A DNA stretch of 64,000 bases from Caulobacteraceae bacterium (GCA_027487945.1 JAIYCQ010000003.1:1-64000); one strand, 5' to 3'. Positions 23,667 to 32,126 are shown, counted from the stretch's first letter. Made by a program: numbers and translations. Notes: generated by a model not told the origin, from the letters alone.

Positions 23667-24980
23667 TCACAGACTGCCATCCGCCTTCGCCGCGGCGGTC
23701 AGCCCGGCGCGGAACTTCGGATGGGCCAGACCGATCAGCGCCTTGGCGCGCTCGAAGGACGACAGGCCCTTGAGGTCGACATGGCCATACTCGGTGACCA
23801 CGATCTGGGTGTCGTTGCGCGGGGTGGTCACCGGCCCGTCCAGGCGGGTCGTGATGCGCGAGACCGTCCCCTCCTTCGCCGTCGAATGGCAGGCGATGAT
23901 CGACTTCCCGCCCTTCGAGGCGTAGGCGCCCCGGACGAAGTCGAGCTGGCCGCCGGCGGCGCTGAATTGCCGCCCCGCGAGGTGTTCGGAATTGCAGGCG
24001 CCCGACAGGTCGATCTGCAGGGTGGCGTTGACTGAGACGACCCGGTCGTTCCGGGCGATGATCGCCGGGTCGTTGACATAGTCGACGGGCCGGCTCTCGA
24101 CGGCGGGGTTGTCGTCGATGAAGTCGTAGAGCGCCTTGTCGCCGAGCGCGAAGGTGAAGATCGACAGCCCCGGGTCGGTGGCCTTGCGCCGGTTGGTGAC
24201 CACGCCCTGGCGCATCAGCGCCGCAAGACCCGGCGACAGCAGCTCTGTGTGGACGCCCAGGTCGCGGTGCTGGCCGAGCGCAGAACAGACCGCGTCGGGC
24301 AGCGCCCCGATGCCCATCTGCAGGCAGGCGCCGTCGTCGACCAGGCCGGCGATGATGCGGCCGATGGCGTCGTCCTCGGGCGTGCGGTCGCGCGCGGGAT
24401 TCTCGAACAGCGCCTGGTCGTTCTCGACGATGCCGTCGACCTGGCTGACGTGAATCATGCCGCCCCGGACGCGCGGCATGTGGCGGTTGACCTCGACGAT
24501 CACCCGGCGGGCAGAGCCGGCCAGGGCCATGCCGTAGTCATTGCTTGTTCCGAGGCTGAAGAAGCCGTGGCGATCCATCGGCGAGACGGCGGTCACGAAG
24601 ACATCCATCGGGGCGGGCTCGCTCATAAGGCGGGGCGCCTGGCTGAAGGCTCCGGGCATGAAGGCGATGGTGCGCCGGCCCTCGGCCTCGCCGCGGGCCA
24701 GCAAAGCCCGTTCGACCGGCCCCATGAAGAAGCAGTGCGGGCGAATCCGGTCCATCAGCTCGTAACGCAGCACCGACAGCGCCGCGTGCGGGGTCGAGTG
24801 GAAGTAGTAGAGGCGGACCTCGTCGATTTCGTCCGCCTCCGCCCGGGCGGCGATCGCCGCGAGTATGGCGGGCGGCTCGGCCAGGGCCATGCCCATGGCC
24901 AGGCGATGGCCCGACTCGATCCGGTCGGCCGCCTCCGCAGCCGTGAGGCGCTTGCTCGCATAGATCTCGCCGGGCGTCAT
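23667..24980 (-). CDS. Acetyl-CoA hydrolase/4-hydroxybutyrate CoA-transferase family protein
   Basis: A 437-residue class I CoA-transferase-like enzyme with two alpha/beta domains. Visible are an N-terminal MTPGEIYASKRLTAAEAADRI, DVFVTAVSPMDRHGFFSLGTSNDY, LQMGIGALPDAVCSAL, the glycine block SGGQLDFVRG-like AAGGQLDFVRGAYAS, and the C-terminal VVTEYGHVDLKGLS segment. It moves CoA between acetyl-CoA and short acids such as 4-hydroxybutyrate, butyrate or succinate; the partner acid is not readable. ATG 24980 is preceded by AGAGGA. It is divergent from nrdA across 344 bases. Confidence 0.9.
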   Translation of the reverse strand: MTPGEIYASKRLTAAEAADRIESGHRLAMGMALAEPPAILAAIAARAEADEIDEVRLYYFHSTPHAALSVLRYELMDRIRPHCFFMGPVERALLARGEAEGRRTIAFMPGAFSQAPRLMSEPAPMDVFVTAVSPMDRHGFFSLGTSNDYGMALAGSARRVIVEVNRHMPRVRGGMIHVSQVDGIVENDQALFENPARDRTPEDDAIGRIIAGLVDDGACLQMGIGALPDAVCSALGQHRDLGVHTELLSPGLAALMRQGVVTNRRKATDPGLSIFTFALGDKALYDFIDDNPAVESRPVDYVNDPAIIARNDRVVSVNATLQIDLSGACNSEHLAGRQFSAAGGQLDFVRGAYASKGGKSIIACHSTAKEGTVSRITTRLDGPVTTPRNDTQIVVTEYGHVDLKGLSSFERAKALIGLAHPKFRAGLTAAAKADGSL

Positions 24981-25151
24981 GGATCCTCTATGCCACGAAC
25001 AGGCTGCTTCGGACGAGGGGCGACAGGGTGGTTTGGGCGGCCATCGACGGACCCCTGTTCGCCCATCAGGCGAAGGGCGGATCACAGTGCCGCGACCACG
25101 CGTCGCGGCCCTTGCCCTAACCCCTTGCAATGGTTGGAATGCTGGCCGCTG

Positions 25152-25166
25152 TTAACACTTTGCTAA
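25152..25166. promoter_or_regulatory. CtrA-like box upstream of nrdA
   Basis: TTAA-cactttg-CTAA differs by one base from the CtrA full site TTAA-N7-TTAA. It lies about 160 bases before the nrdA start in the divergent region with the CoA-transferase gene. A GAGTC (CcrM-type GANTC) occurs at 25204-25208. Both are suggestive of cell-cycle control in Caulobacterales but short enough to arise by chance. Confidence 0.4.
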
Positions 25167-25221
25167 CGAAAAAAGTCGCTTGGCGGACGATCTGGGCGTT
25201 GACGAGTCATTAGGGGTCGTG

Positions 25222-25269
25222 GCCCCATATAGTGGGTTGAGGGGGCATACCGCCCACAACATGTAGGGG
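25222..25269 (+). promoter_or_regulatory. Tandem NrdR boxes before nrdA
   Basis: NrdR consensus is acaCwAtATaTwGtgt. Box 2 at 25254-25269 has the full core CaAcATgTaG. Box 1 at 25222-25237 (gCCCCATATAGTGGGt) is a weaker symmetric match. The equivalent C positions (25225 and 25257) are 32 bp apart, the three-turn spacing usual for paired NrdR boxes. The nrdB gene has the same arrangement. Confidence 0.78.
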
Positions 25270-25324
25270 GTCGAGGACGCATTTCGCGGACCGGATCCCT
25301 CGGATTGGTCACGGGTTTTGGGAC

Positions 25325-27190
25325 ATGATGGGTGAAGTGGCGCGACAGATTCCTCTCGGCGAAGCCGCCGGAGACAGCGCCTGGGAAGCCGGCCGTCCGC
25401 AGCTTTCGCTGGTGCGGAAGGTCGAGGTTGACCGGTCGCGGGACGCCCTGCTGACGGACTTCGGCAAGACCACGCTTGAGGACCGCTACCTTCTGCCGGG
25501 CGAGTCGTACCAGGACATGTTCGCCCGCGTCGCCACGGCCTATGCCGACGACGCCGAGCACGCCCAGCGCGTCTACGACTACATGAGCCGCCTGTGGTTC
25601 ATGCCGGCCACGCCGGTTCTGTCCAATGGCGGCGCCGAGCGCGGCCTGCCGATCAGCTGCTTCCTCAACGCCGTCGGCGACAGCCTGGACGGCATTGTCG
25701 GCACCTGGAACGAGAATGTCTGGCTGGCCGCGAACGGCGGCGGCATCGGCACCTACTGGGGCGGCGTCCGCAGCATCGGCGAGAAGGTCAAGGGCGCGGG
25801 CCAGACCAGCGGCATCATCCCCTTCATCCGCGTCATGGATTCCCTGACGCTCGCCATCAGCCAGGGCAGCCTGCGCCGGGGTTCGGCGGCGGTGTACCTG
25901 GACATCCACCATCCTGAGATCGAGGAGTTCCTCGAGATCCGCAAGCCGTCGGGCGACTTCAACCGCAAGTCCCTGAACCTGCACCACGGCATCTCGATCA
26001 GCGACGAGTTCATGCACGCCGTCCGCGACGGTGAGAAGTTCGGCCTGCGCTCGCCCAAGACCGGCGAGGTCCTGCGCGAGGTCGACGCCCGCGCGCTTTG
26101 GCAGAAGGTGCTGGAGCTGCGCCTGCAGACCGGCGAGCCCTACCTGATCTTCTCCGACCACGTGAACAAGGCCCTGCCGAAACACCAGCGCGAGCTGGGC
26201 TTCAAGGTCCGCCAGTCCAACCTCTGCAGCGAGATCATGCTGCACACCGGCAAGGACCACCTGGGCGTCGAACGCACCGCCGTCTGCTGCCTCTCGAGCG
26301 TCAACGCCGAGACCTTCCTGGAGTGGCGCGACGAGCCCCGCTTCATCGAGGACGTGATGCGCTTCCTCGACAACGTGCTGGAGGACTTCATCCAGCGCGC
26401 CCCGGTCGACGCCAAGGCCGCCGTCTACGCCGCCCAGCGCGAGCGGTCGGTGGGCCTGGGCCTCATGGGCTTCCACAGCTTCCTGCAGGGCCAGAACGTG
26501 CCGTTCGAGAGCGCGCTGGCCAAGTCGTGGAACATGCGGCTGTTCAAGCACCTGCGCCGCGAGGCCGACAAGGCGAGCGTCAAGCTGGCCGAGGAGAAGG
26601 GGCCCTGCCCCGACGCCGCCGAGCGCGGCGTGATGGAGCGCTTCTCCCACAAGCTGGCCATCGCCCCCACGGCGAGCATCAGCATCATCTGCGGCGGCAC
26701 CAGCGCCGGCATCGAGCCGATCCCGGCCAACATCTACAGCCACAAGACCCTGTCGGGCACCTTCGCGGTCAAGAACCCCTACCTGGAGCGTCTGCTCGAG
26801 ACCAAGGGCCAGAACACCGCGGCGGTCTGGGACACCATCCTGGCCAACGAGGGCTCGGTCCAGCACCTGGACTGCCTGACCCAGGACGAGAAGGACGTCT
26901 ACAAGACCGCCTTCGAGCTGGACCAGCGCTGGATCGTCGAACTCGCCGCCGACCGTACGCCCGACATCTGCCAGAGCCAGTCGGTCAATCTCTTTATCCC
27001 CGGCGACGTGGATAAATGGGACCTGCACATGCTGCACTGGCAGGCTTGGGAACGGGGCATGAAGAGCCTCTACTACCTGCGCTCCAAGTCGGTTCAGCGC
27101 GCCGCGCACGCCGGCGCCGACACGGCCGAGGTCGTCGACATGGCCGGCAGCGCCCGCACCGACTACGAGGAATGCCTCGCCTGCCAGTAG
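25325..27190 (+). CDS. nrdA: Class Ia ribonucleotide reductase, large (alpha) subunit
   Basis: Reduces ribonucleoside diphosphates to deoxyribonucleotides. The 621-residue protein shows the catalytic barrel: MPATPVLSNGG, SCFLNAVGDSLDGI, the NxCxE active-site triad (RQSNLCSEIMLH), APTASISIICGGTSAGIEP (phosphate loop) and the C-terminal CxxC pair ECLACQ at the very end. No ATP-cone is evident at the N-terminus, so overall activity control may be lacking. The radical is supplied by NrdB, encoded about 4 kb downstream rather than next door. NrdR boxes and a CtrA-like box lie in its promoter region, and a clean terminator follows. Confidence 0.95.
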   Translation: MMGEVARQIPLGEAAGDSAWEAGRPQLSLVRKVEVDRSRDALLTDFGKTTLEDRYLLPGESYQDMFARVATAYADDAEHAQRVYDYMSRLWFMPATPVLSNGGAERGLPISCFLNAVGDSLDGIVGTWNENVWLAANGGGIGTYWGGVRSIGEKVKGAGQTSGIIPFIRVMDSLTLAISQGSLRRGSAAVYLDIHHPEIEEFLEIRKPSGDFNRKSLNLHHGISISDEFMHAVRDGEKFGLRSPKTGEVLREVDARALWQKVLELRLQTGEPYLIFSDHVNKALPKHQRELGFKVRQSNLCSEIMLHTGKDHLGVERTAVCCLSSVNAETFLEWRDEPRFIEDVMRFLDNVLEDFIQRAPVDAKAAVYAAQRERSVGLGLMGFHSFLQGQNVPFESALAKSWNMRLFKHLRREADKASVKLAEEKGPCPDAAERGVMERFSHKLAIAPTASISIICGGTSAGIEPIPANIYSHKTLSGTFAVKNPYLERLLETKGQNTAAVWDTILANEGSVQHLDCLTQDEKDVYKTAFELDQRWIVELAADRTPDICQSQSVNLFIPGDVDKWDLHMLHWQAWERGMKSLYYLRSKSVQRAAHAGADTAEVVDMAGSARTDYEECLACQ

Positions 27191-27213
27191 GCGGGACGCG
27201 CGAGACGAAGCAG

Positions 27214-27243
27214 GGGCCCGGTGGAAACGCCGGGCCCTTTTTC
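27214..27243 (+). terminator. Rho-independent terminator after nrdA
   Basis: GGGCCCGG, loop tggaaacg, CCGGGCCC then TTTTT: a perfect eight-pair GC stem with five T's, 23 bases after the stop. It separates nrdA from the convergent ACT-domain gene. Confidence 0.9.
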
Positions 27244-27261
27244 GTGCCGCCCGCTCGCCGC

Positions 27262-27302
27262 CGTCATCCTGCACAGGCCCGAAGGGCCGTGTCGAAGAAG
27301 GT
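27262..27302. repeat. Single palindromic repeat unit (family D)
   Basis: The sequence CGTCATCCTG, then a GGCCC-gaa-GGGCC hairpin, then GTGTCGAAG matches one arm of the two composite elements near 59.0 and 61.4 kb. It is a solitary REP unit between nrdA and the ACT-domain gene. Confidence 0.65.
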
Positions 27303-27314
27303 CCTGCCCCGACC

Positions 27315-27842
27315 CTATCCCGCCGGCGCCAGGGTGATGTCGACCATGATCTCGCCGGAGATCGCCTCCAGCCCGGCCTGGACCGCCCCGGCCTCCAGCC
27401 CCGGCGGCAGGCGCAGGCGAGCGTCCATGTGGAACAGCGGCGCGCCGGAATGGGCGCCGGCGCTGAGCCGGGTCACGAGGCTCTCGATATTGGCCCCCAG
27501 GGCGCTGAGCACGCCGGTGACCTGGTTGACGATGCCCGGCTGGTCCTGGCCGACCAGCGACAGGGCCAGAGCCTCGCCGACCTCGACCTCGGCCTCGGCC
27601 GCCGCCCCGGCTGGCGCCAGCCTCACCTCCAGGCCCGCCGCATCCACCGCCGTCACGGCCGCGCGAAGGGCCGGCGCCCCCTCGGCCGGGATCTCGACCA
27701 GCACCGAGCCGACATAGAGCCCGCCCAGCCGGCTGAGGTGGCTCTCCAGCCAGTTCCCGCCCGCCGCCAGCACCGCGGCCGCCAGCGCCCGGGTCAGGCC
27801 GGGCCGGTCGCTACCGACTACGCTGAGCACGAATTGCGCCAT
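27315..27842 (-). CDS. Tandem ACT-domain protein (GcvR-like)
   Basis: A 175-residue protein with two ACT domains: FVLSVVGSDRPGLTRALAAAV at residues 4-24 and LALSLVGQDQPGIVNQVTGVLSALGANIESL at about 92-122. The GxDxPG turns bind amino-acid effectors. The layout matches GcvR, the glycine cleavage system repressor partner, but also other two-ACT proteins, so the effector is unknown. ATG 27842 (MAQFVLSVV) is chosen; the upstream frame is G+C-driven read-through. It is convergent with nrdA. Confidence 0.85.
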   Translation of the reverse strand: MAQFVLSVVGSDRPGLTRALAAAVLAAGGNWLESHLSRLGGLYVGSVLVEIPAEGAPALRAAVTAVDAAGLEVRLAPAGAAAEAEVEVGEALALSLVGQDQPGIVNQVTGVLSALGANIESLVTRLSAGAHSGAPLFHMDARLRLPPGLEAGAVQAGLEAISGEIMVDITLAPAG

Positions 27843-27946
27843 GGATGACCTCCCTTGTTGGCGAGGTTCGTAGCACCGGGGCGGGCGAGCTCGCCAGTCC
27901 CGCCGGCCGGGCGAGACGTCAGGTCGGAGCGACGCCCCCCCCCCGC

Positions 27947-28411
27947 TCATCGCGGCTGTAGCGTCGGACCGCCTTCAGAGGACGTCTCGATACGGGGCCA
28001 TGTCCACGCATAGCGGACGACCAGGAGCAACAGGGCGACCTCTACAACAGCGCCCAACACCATATGCACCCAGGCCTCACCGGCCAGATTGAACAGCGTA
28101 TAGGGGATGTAGAGCGTGGCCACCGACAGGTTCGACCAGCGACTTGCCCTGGATGGCAGGGCGACAGACAGAAAGATCATCAGGGCCGGAACCGCAACGG
28201 ACACCAGGCTGGCCAGAACAAATCCCTGATTAATGTCGAATAGAAACACCCTTCCATCAATGATCTCCCGGATGGACCCCGGCATGTAGAGGTGGAAGTA
28301 GTCCACGTAGATGTAGAAGAACATGAAGCTCGCCCATAGGGACGCGAGCTTCACGTTCACGCTGACCCTGAATTCCTCAAGGTCGCATTGTCGCGCGGGC
28401 CTGATGTTCAT
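27947..28411 (-). CDS. DUF6326-like four-helix membrane protein
   Basis: A 154-residue inner-membrane protein of unknown function. After a polar N-terminus (MNIRPARQCDLEEFRVSVNVK) there are four hydrophobic helices, with FFYIYVDYFHLYMPGSI and IPYTLFNLAGEAWVHM as recognisable family text. It resembles the DUF6326 group. Its codon use is less G+C-biased than its neighbours, which together with the adjacent methyltransferase/LysR pair may point to an acquired segment. ATG 28411 gives the proper N-terminus; the longer frame is rejected. Confidence 0.75.
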   Translation of the reverse strand: MNIRPARQCDLEEFRVSVNVKLASLWASFMFFYIYVDYFHLYMPGSIREIIDGRVFLFDINQGFVLASLVSVAVPALMIFLSVALPSRASRWSNLSVATLYIPYTLFNLAGEAWVHMVLGAVVEVALLLLVVRYAWTWPRIETSSEGGPTLQPR

Positions 28412-28535
28412 TTCTGATGATTTCCGTTGATCAGGGTATTGTCTGGGACGCCAGACTTCGGCGAGGGCGCAAGCCGCGACCTGCCGGACGGAGAGGGCCG
28501 CCACGATGCGTCGGGACCGCTGGGGCGCGGCCTCC

Positions 28536-29180
28536 TCAGCGGGGGCTCCCCTTGCGGGCCAGGATGAATGGGCGCCGATCATTGCCCCTCGAAGCATGGT
28601 TCTCGACGGCCAGGACTTCGAAGCCCGCCGCGCTCACCCGCTCGCGCAGTTCGGCCTGCCTGAAGACGCTGACGTAGGGCGCCTTGCCGATCAGGCGCAT
28701 CCCCGGCAGGGCGAGACTGAGAAGCGGGTTCATGTCTCCAAGACAGGCCGTCTTGGTGATGAACAGCCCTCCCGGGGCAAGCAGGCCGTGGACCCGTCGG
28801 AGCGTTCCCGGCACGTCACGGATGAGGTGGAGATAGTTGAATCCCAGAACCGCGTTGAAACACCCGGTCTCGCGTATCGAGTCGTCCGCGGTCGCGACCT
28901 CGAAGGCGAGAGCCGGAACGGGGCTGGCGGACAGCTTCTCCCTCGCGATCGCGATCATTCCGGCGGAGAGGTCCGTGGCCAGATAGCGCCGCACGTCTCC
29001 CGCAAGTCGCAGCGCTGTGCTGCCGGTCCCGCAGCCCAGTTCAAGCACATGGTCGTCCGGGCGGAGCAACGCTCTGGTCCGCTCCAGCGTCCGCTCGTAG
29101 CCGCCCTGATCGGCGATGGCGTCGTTGGCGTATCTGCGCGAGATCCGGTCCCAGAACCGCGCGTCGCTGGCTGTACTCAT
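28536..29180 (-). CDS. Class I SAM-dependent methyltransferase
   Basis: A 214-residue methyltransferase. Motif I (HVLELGCGTGSTALRLA) binds S-adenosylmethionine, TADDSI and NAVLGFNYLHLI form motifs II/III, and the RVHGLLAPGGLFITKTACLGD stretch is motif IV. The substrate is not evident; it resembles small-molecule methyltransferases of the UbiE/Methyltransf_11 type. ATG 29180 is preceded by AGGAG; an upstream in-frame start would add eleven residues. It is divergent from a LysR-type regulator, which is the likely controller. Confidence 0.88.
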   Translation of the reverse strand: MSTASDARFWDRISRRYANDAIADQGGYERTLERTRALLRPDDHVLELGCGTGSTALRLAGDVRRYLATDLSAGMIAIAREKLSASPVPALAFEVATADDSIRETGCFNAVLGFNYLHLIRDVPGTLRRVHGLLAPGGLFITKTACLGDMNPLLSLALPGMRLIGKAPYVSVFRQAELRERVSAAGFEVLAVENHASRGNDRRPFILARKGSPR

Positions 29181-29213
29181 GCTGAAGTGCTCCTGTGCGA
29201 CGGCAGATATCAT

Positions 29214-29262
29214 ATGCGTAAATCATGTGAATTGCCGAAAAATGCAGCCCTGATATACGCTT
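29214..29262. promoter_or_regulatory. AT-rich divergent promoter with imperfect inverted repeat
   Basis: ATGCGTAAAT at 29214-29223 and ATATACGCTT at 29253-29262 (inverse AAGCGTATAT) match at eight of ten positions in opposite orientation, between the methyltransferase and LysR genes. Such a pair fits LysR binding in a divergent promoter. The match is short. Confidence 0.4.
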
Positions 29263-29266
29263 ATGC

Positions 29267-30142
29267 ATGAGCTCGATTGACTGGAACCAGATCCGTGCGT
29301 TTCACGCGACGGCCGTTGCCGGATCCCTTTCCGCAGCGGCGCGCCAGCTGGGCCTGACCCAGCCCACATTGTCCCGGCAGGTTCTGGCGCTCGAGGCCGA
29401 TCTGGCCGTGGCCCTGTTTGAACGGCGCGGCCGCAAGCTGGTGCTGACCCGGACGGGGCTGGAACTGCTCGATCATATTCGGGTCATGGGGGACGCAGCG
29501 GATACGCTCGTGCTGGCCGCCAGCGGACGGGCCCAGGAGATCGGCGGGCGGGTCTGCATCTCGGCGACGGACACCTATGCCGCCTACCTTCTTCCCGGGA
29601 TCGTGGCGCGCATCCGGTCAGAGGCGCCGCAGATCACCATCGCGATCGTCGCATCCAACGCTTTCAGCGACCTTCATAGGGGCGAGGCGGACATCGCCAT
29701 ACGCCATGTCCGTCCTGACCGCCCAGGCCTGGTCGGCCGGCATATCCGCGACACGGAAGCCGGCTTCTATGCGTCCGGGGACTGGGTCGCCCGCAACGGA
29801 ATGCCCGAGCGTCCCGCCGATCTGGCCCGGGCCGGCCTCATGGGCTTCGATGACCCCGCCTTCGCCGGCTACCTGCGCGAGATCGGCATTCCTGTCGCCG
29901 ACGACGATTTCCGGATCGTGTCGGAGTCATCGGTTGTGATCTGGGAAATGGTCAGACGGGGGATGGGCGTGGGTGCGATGATGCGCGAGGTGGCCGAGCG
30001 GACGCCCGGGATGGTGAAACTCGTTCCCGACATGGCGCCGATCCCGGTCCCGATCTGGCTGGTCACCCATCAGGAACTGCAGTCCAGCCCCAGCATTCGG
30101 CTGGTCCAGACGATCATGGTCGAGGAGCTCGCCCGGATGTAG
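29267..30142 (+). CDS. LysR-family transcriptional regulator
   Basis: A 291-residue DNA-binding regulator. The winged helix-turn-helix at residues 1-60 (WNQIRAFHATAVAGSLSAAARQLGLTQPTLSRQVLALEADL) is unmistakable in its LSAAARQLGLTQPTLSR core; the C-terminal LysR substrate-binding domain follows from about 90. It shares a divergent promoter with the methyltransferase gene and most likely controls it and itself, with the effector unknown. The start ATG 29267 matches the family (MSSIDWNQIRAF). Confidence 0.93.
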   Translation: MSSIDWNQIRAFHATAVAGSLSAAARQLGLTQPTLSRQVLALEADLAVALFERRGRKLVLTRTGLELLDHIRVMGDAADTLVLAASGRAQEIGGRVCISATDTYAAYLLPGIVARIRSEAPQITIAIVASNAFSDLHRGEADIAIRHVRPDRPGLVGRHIRDTEAGFYASGDWVARNGMPERPADLARAGLMGFDDPAFAGYLREIGIPVADDDFRIVSESSVVIWEMVRRGMGVGAMMREVAERTPGMVKLVPDMAPIPVPIWLVTHQELQSSPSIRLVQTIMVEELARM

Positions 30143-30207
30143 AGGCGGGGGGCTCGGGGCCGGACGGCATGGCGGCCCCCTCGGGACAGCCCCGCCCGCC
30201 TGTCCCC

Positions 30208-30699
30208 CTAGTTCACCGCTCCCACCGCCGCGGCCCCGCCCGCCGGATCCGCGATCCAGGCGGGCCAGAGGTCCTGGGGCCAGGCGGCGATGACGTGCAG
30301 GCGGTGGAGCTCGGCCAGGGTCTGGCGCAGGGCGACGGTGGCGATGCTGAGGGTGCGGGACCGACCGCCGGCGAAGCGCAGAGTCAGGGCCAGGCGGTCG
30401 CCGCCGGGCGCGATGGTGACCTCATGCACCAGGCCGACCGTGGCGTCGGGGCCGGGGCGGACCGGCGGGGTGGCGCCCATGGCCTGGACGGCCGCGGCCT
30501 GCTCCCAGCTCTGGCGGCCGGGATCCTCCAGCGCCGAGGCGGGCGGAGTCAGCATCGGCACCAGAGCCTGGACCAGGCCCCGGCACAGCCGCTGGGTCAG
30601 CCAGAGCCGGGTGGCCGCACCCTCGGCGTCCTCGGCGTCCAGGGCGATACGATCCTCGGCCGGGTCGTAGAGGAAGGAAAAGCGGGTGATCTCGGCCAT
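30208..30699 (-). CDS. Hypothetical protein
   Basis: A 163-residue protein I do not recognise. It begins MAEITRFSFLYDPAEDRIALDAED, with LWLTQRLCRGLVQALVPML as a helix, and continues with an alternating pattern (LALTLRFAGGRSRTLSIATVALRQTLAELHRL) that suggests a mixed alpha/beta fold. No signal peptide or membrane segment is seen. In flagellate alphaproteobacteria small proteins of this kind occur in varied contexts, so no function is proposed. It lies downstream of LysR, convergent to it. Confidence 0.6.
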   Translation of the reverse strand: MAEITRFSFLYDPAEDRIALDAEDAEGAATRLWLTQRLCRGLVQALVPMLTPPASALEDPGRQSWEQAAAVQAMGATPPVRPGPDATVGLVHEVTIAPGGDRLALTLRFAGGRSRTLSIATVALRQTLAELHRLHVIAAWPQDLWPAWIADPAGGAAAVGAVN

Positions 30700-30793
30700 G
30701 GCGGCGGTCCGTGGGGCGAGCCGGGCGGCGTCGGACGGGGGCGAGCCACCTGCCTAACGCGTCGGGCCGCCCGCTCCAACCCCGCCCGGGTGG

Positions 30794-30943
30794 CTAACGC
30801 TCCCAGCTCGGTTCAAACGGGAAGCGCTGCGCCCAGGTCGCCTCCTCGATGACCTGATAGTCGAGGCCGATCAGCGTCATCGCCGCCTCGACAGGCACAC
30901 TGCCCGAGCCGGGAGCGCCGTAGACGGTCAACGGTTCATTCAT
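30794..30943 (-). pseudogene. Glutathione S-transferase N-terminal remnant
   Basis: A 49-residue frame starting MNEPLTVYGAPGSGSVPVEAA, followed by LIGLDYQVIEEATWA. This is the thioredoxin-like N-terminal strand-helix-strand of a glutathione S-transferase with the SVPVEAA helix start, but it ends after about a quarter of the usual 200 residues and no continuation is seen downstream in any frame. It is most simply a decayed gene. It sits directly against the divergent nrdB control region, whose NrdR boxes are only 17 bases from its start codon. Confidence 0.7.
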
Positions 30944-30959
30944 GATCTTGTCCACAATC

Positions 30960-31006
30960 TCACAACATCTTGTGGGTTGCGTCAGCGTGACCACTAGATG
31001 TGTCGC
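30960..31006 (+). promoter_or_regulatory. Tandem NrdR boxes before nrdB
   Basis: Box 1 at 30960-30975 has a complete NrdR core, CaAcATcTtG. Box 2 at 30991-31006 (core CtAgATgTgt) matches the first eight core positions. The equivalent C positions, 30963 and 30994, are 31 bp apart. Together with the nrdA boxes this makes NrdR control of both subunits likely. Confidence 0.78.
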
Positions 31007-31082
31007 GGCAGTTTGATACGGTTGTCACCCTAACGCGCCACCTCGATTCTCGCCCGCCGACTGTCCGGAGTTCGCCACCCCC

Positions 31083-32126
31083 ATGGCCTCGTCCCCGCTG
31101 ATCACCCTGCCCGGCCTGCTCACCCCGTCAGCGGCCTACAAGCCGTTCCGCTACCCGTGGGCGTTCGACATGTGGAAGAAGCAGCAACAGGTCCACTGGA
31201 TGCCCGAAGAGGTGCCGCTGGGCGAGGATATGAAGGACTGGGCTGTCAATCTGAGCGACAGCGAGCGCAACCTGCTGACCCAGATCTTCCGCTTCTTCAC
31301 CCAGGCGGACATCGAGGTGCAGGACAACTACATGGAAAAATACGGTCGGGTGTTCAAACCGACCGAGGTCAAGATGATGCTCGCGTCGTTCGCGAACATG
31401 GAAACCATCCACATCGCCGCCTATGCGCTGCTGCTCGAGACGATCGGCATGCCGGAGAGCGAGTTCGCCGCCTTCCTCGAATATGAGGCGATGCGCGACA
31501 AGCACGACTTCATGCAGAAGTTCGGCGTCGACACCAACGCGGACATCGCCCGCACCCTGGCCATGTTCGGCGGCTTCGCCGAGGGCCTGCAGCTGTTCGC
31601 CAGCTTCGCCATGCTGATGAACTTCCCGCGCTTCAACAAGATGAAGGGCATGGGCCAGATCGTCAGCTGGTCGGTGCGCGACGAGAGCCTGCACTGCGAA
31701 GGCATCATCAAGCTCTACCACGCCTTCAACAAGGAGACCGGCGCGGTCACCAGGGCGGTCGCCGACGACATCGTCGACTGCTGCCGGACCGTGGTCGAGA
31801 TGGAAGACAAGTTCATCGATCTGGCCTTCGAGATGGGCCCGGTCCAGGGGATGGTCCCCGACGACATCAAGAACTACATCCGCTTCATCGCCGACTGGCG
31901 CCTGCGCCAGCTGAAGCTCCCGGAAATCTACGGCGCCCGGGAAAACCCGCTGCCGTGGCTGCAGTCGATGCTGAGCGGCGTTGAGCACGCCAACTTCTTC
32001 GAGGCCCGCGCCACCGAGTACTCCAAGGCCGCGACCAGGGGCCAGTGGCACGGGGAAGAGGGCGTCTGGGGCGAGTTCGACCGCCTGATGGCCCGCAGGA
32101 ACGAGAACCTGCTGCCGGCGGAGTAG
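31083..32126 (+). CDS. nrdB: Class Ia ribonucleotide reductase, small (beta) subunit
   Basis: Di-iron tyrosyl-radical subunit that activates NrdA. The 347-residue ferritin-like protein has the metal ligands in QADIEVQDNYMEKYG, ANMETIHIAAYALLLETIG, GLQLFASFAML and the E/H block SVRDESLHCEGIIKLYH. The C-terminal NxNLLPAE-like tail (RNENLLPAE) is the part that would dock on NrdA. It is separated from nrdA by the ACT, DUF6326, methyltransferase, LysR and hypothetical genes, so it has its own promoter with NrdR boxes. A terminator follows. Confidence 0.95.
   Translation: MASSPLITLPGLLTPSAAYKPFRYPWAFDMWKKQQQVHWMPEEVPLGEDMKDWAVNLSDSERNLLTQIFRFFTQADIEVQDNYMEKYGRVFKPTEVKMMLASFANMETIHIAAYALLLETIGMPESEFAAFLEYEAMRDKHDFMQKFGVDTNADIARTLAMFGGFAEGLQLFASFAMLMNFPRFNKMKGMGQIVSWSVRDESLHCEGIIKLYHAFNKETGAVTRAVADDIVDCCRTVVEMEDKFIDLAFEMGPVQGMVPDDIKNYIRFIADWRLRQLKLPEIYGARENPLPWLQSMLSGVEHANFFEARATEYSKAATRGQWHGEEGVWGEFDRLMARRNENLLPAE

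Noticed and set aside
25163..27274. 703-residue open frame antisense to nrdA
   Set aside because: It is a high-G+C shadow with Gln/Asp/Val/His-rich composition and no domain, fully covered by the clear nrdA gene.
28536..30142. Antibiotic-resistance rRNA methyltransferase with LysR control
   Set aside because: The methyltransferase resembles small-molecule class I enzymes and lacks Erm or Cfr features.
30960..31006. DnaA boxes upstream of nrdB
   Set aside because: TTGTCCACAATC near 30950 resembles a DnaA box only partly; the NrdR pattern with correct spacing explains the symmetry better.
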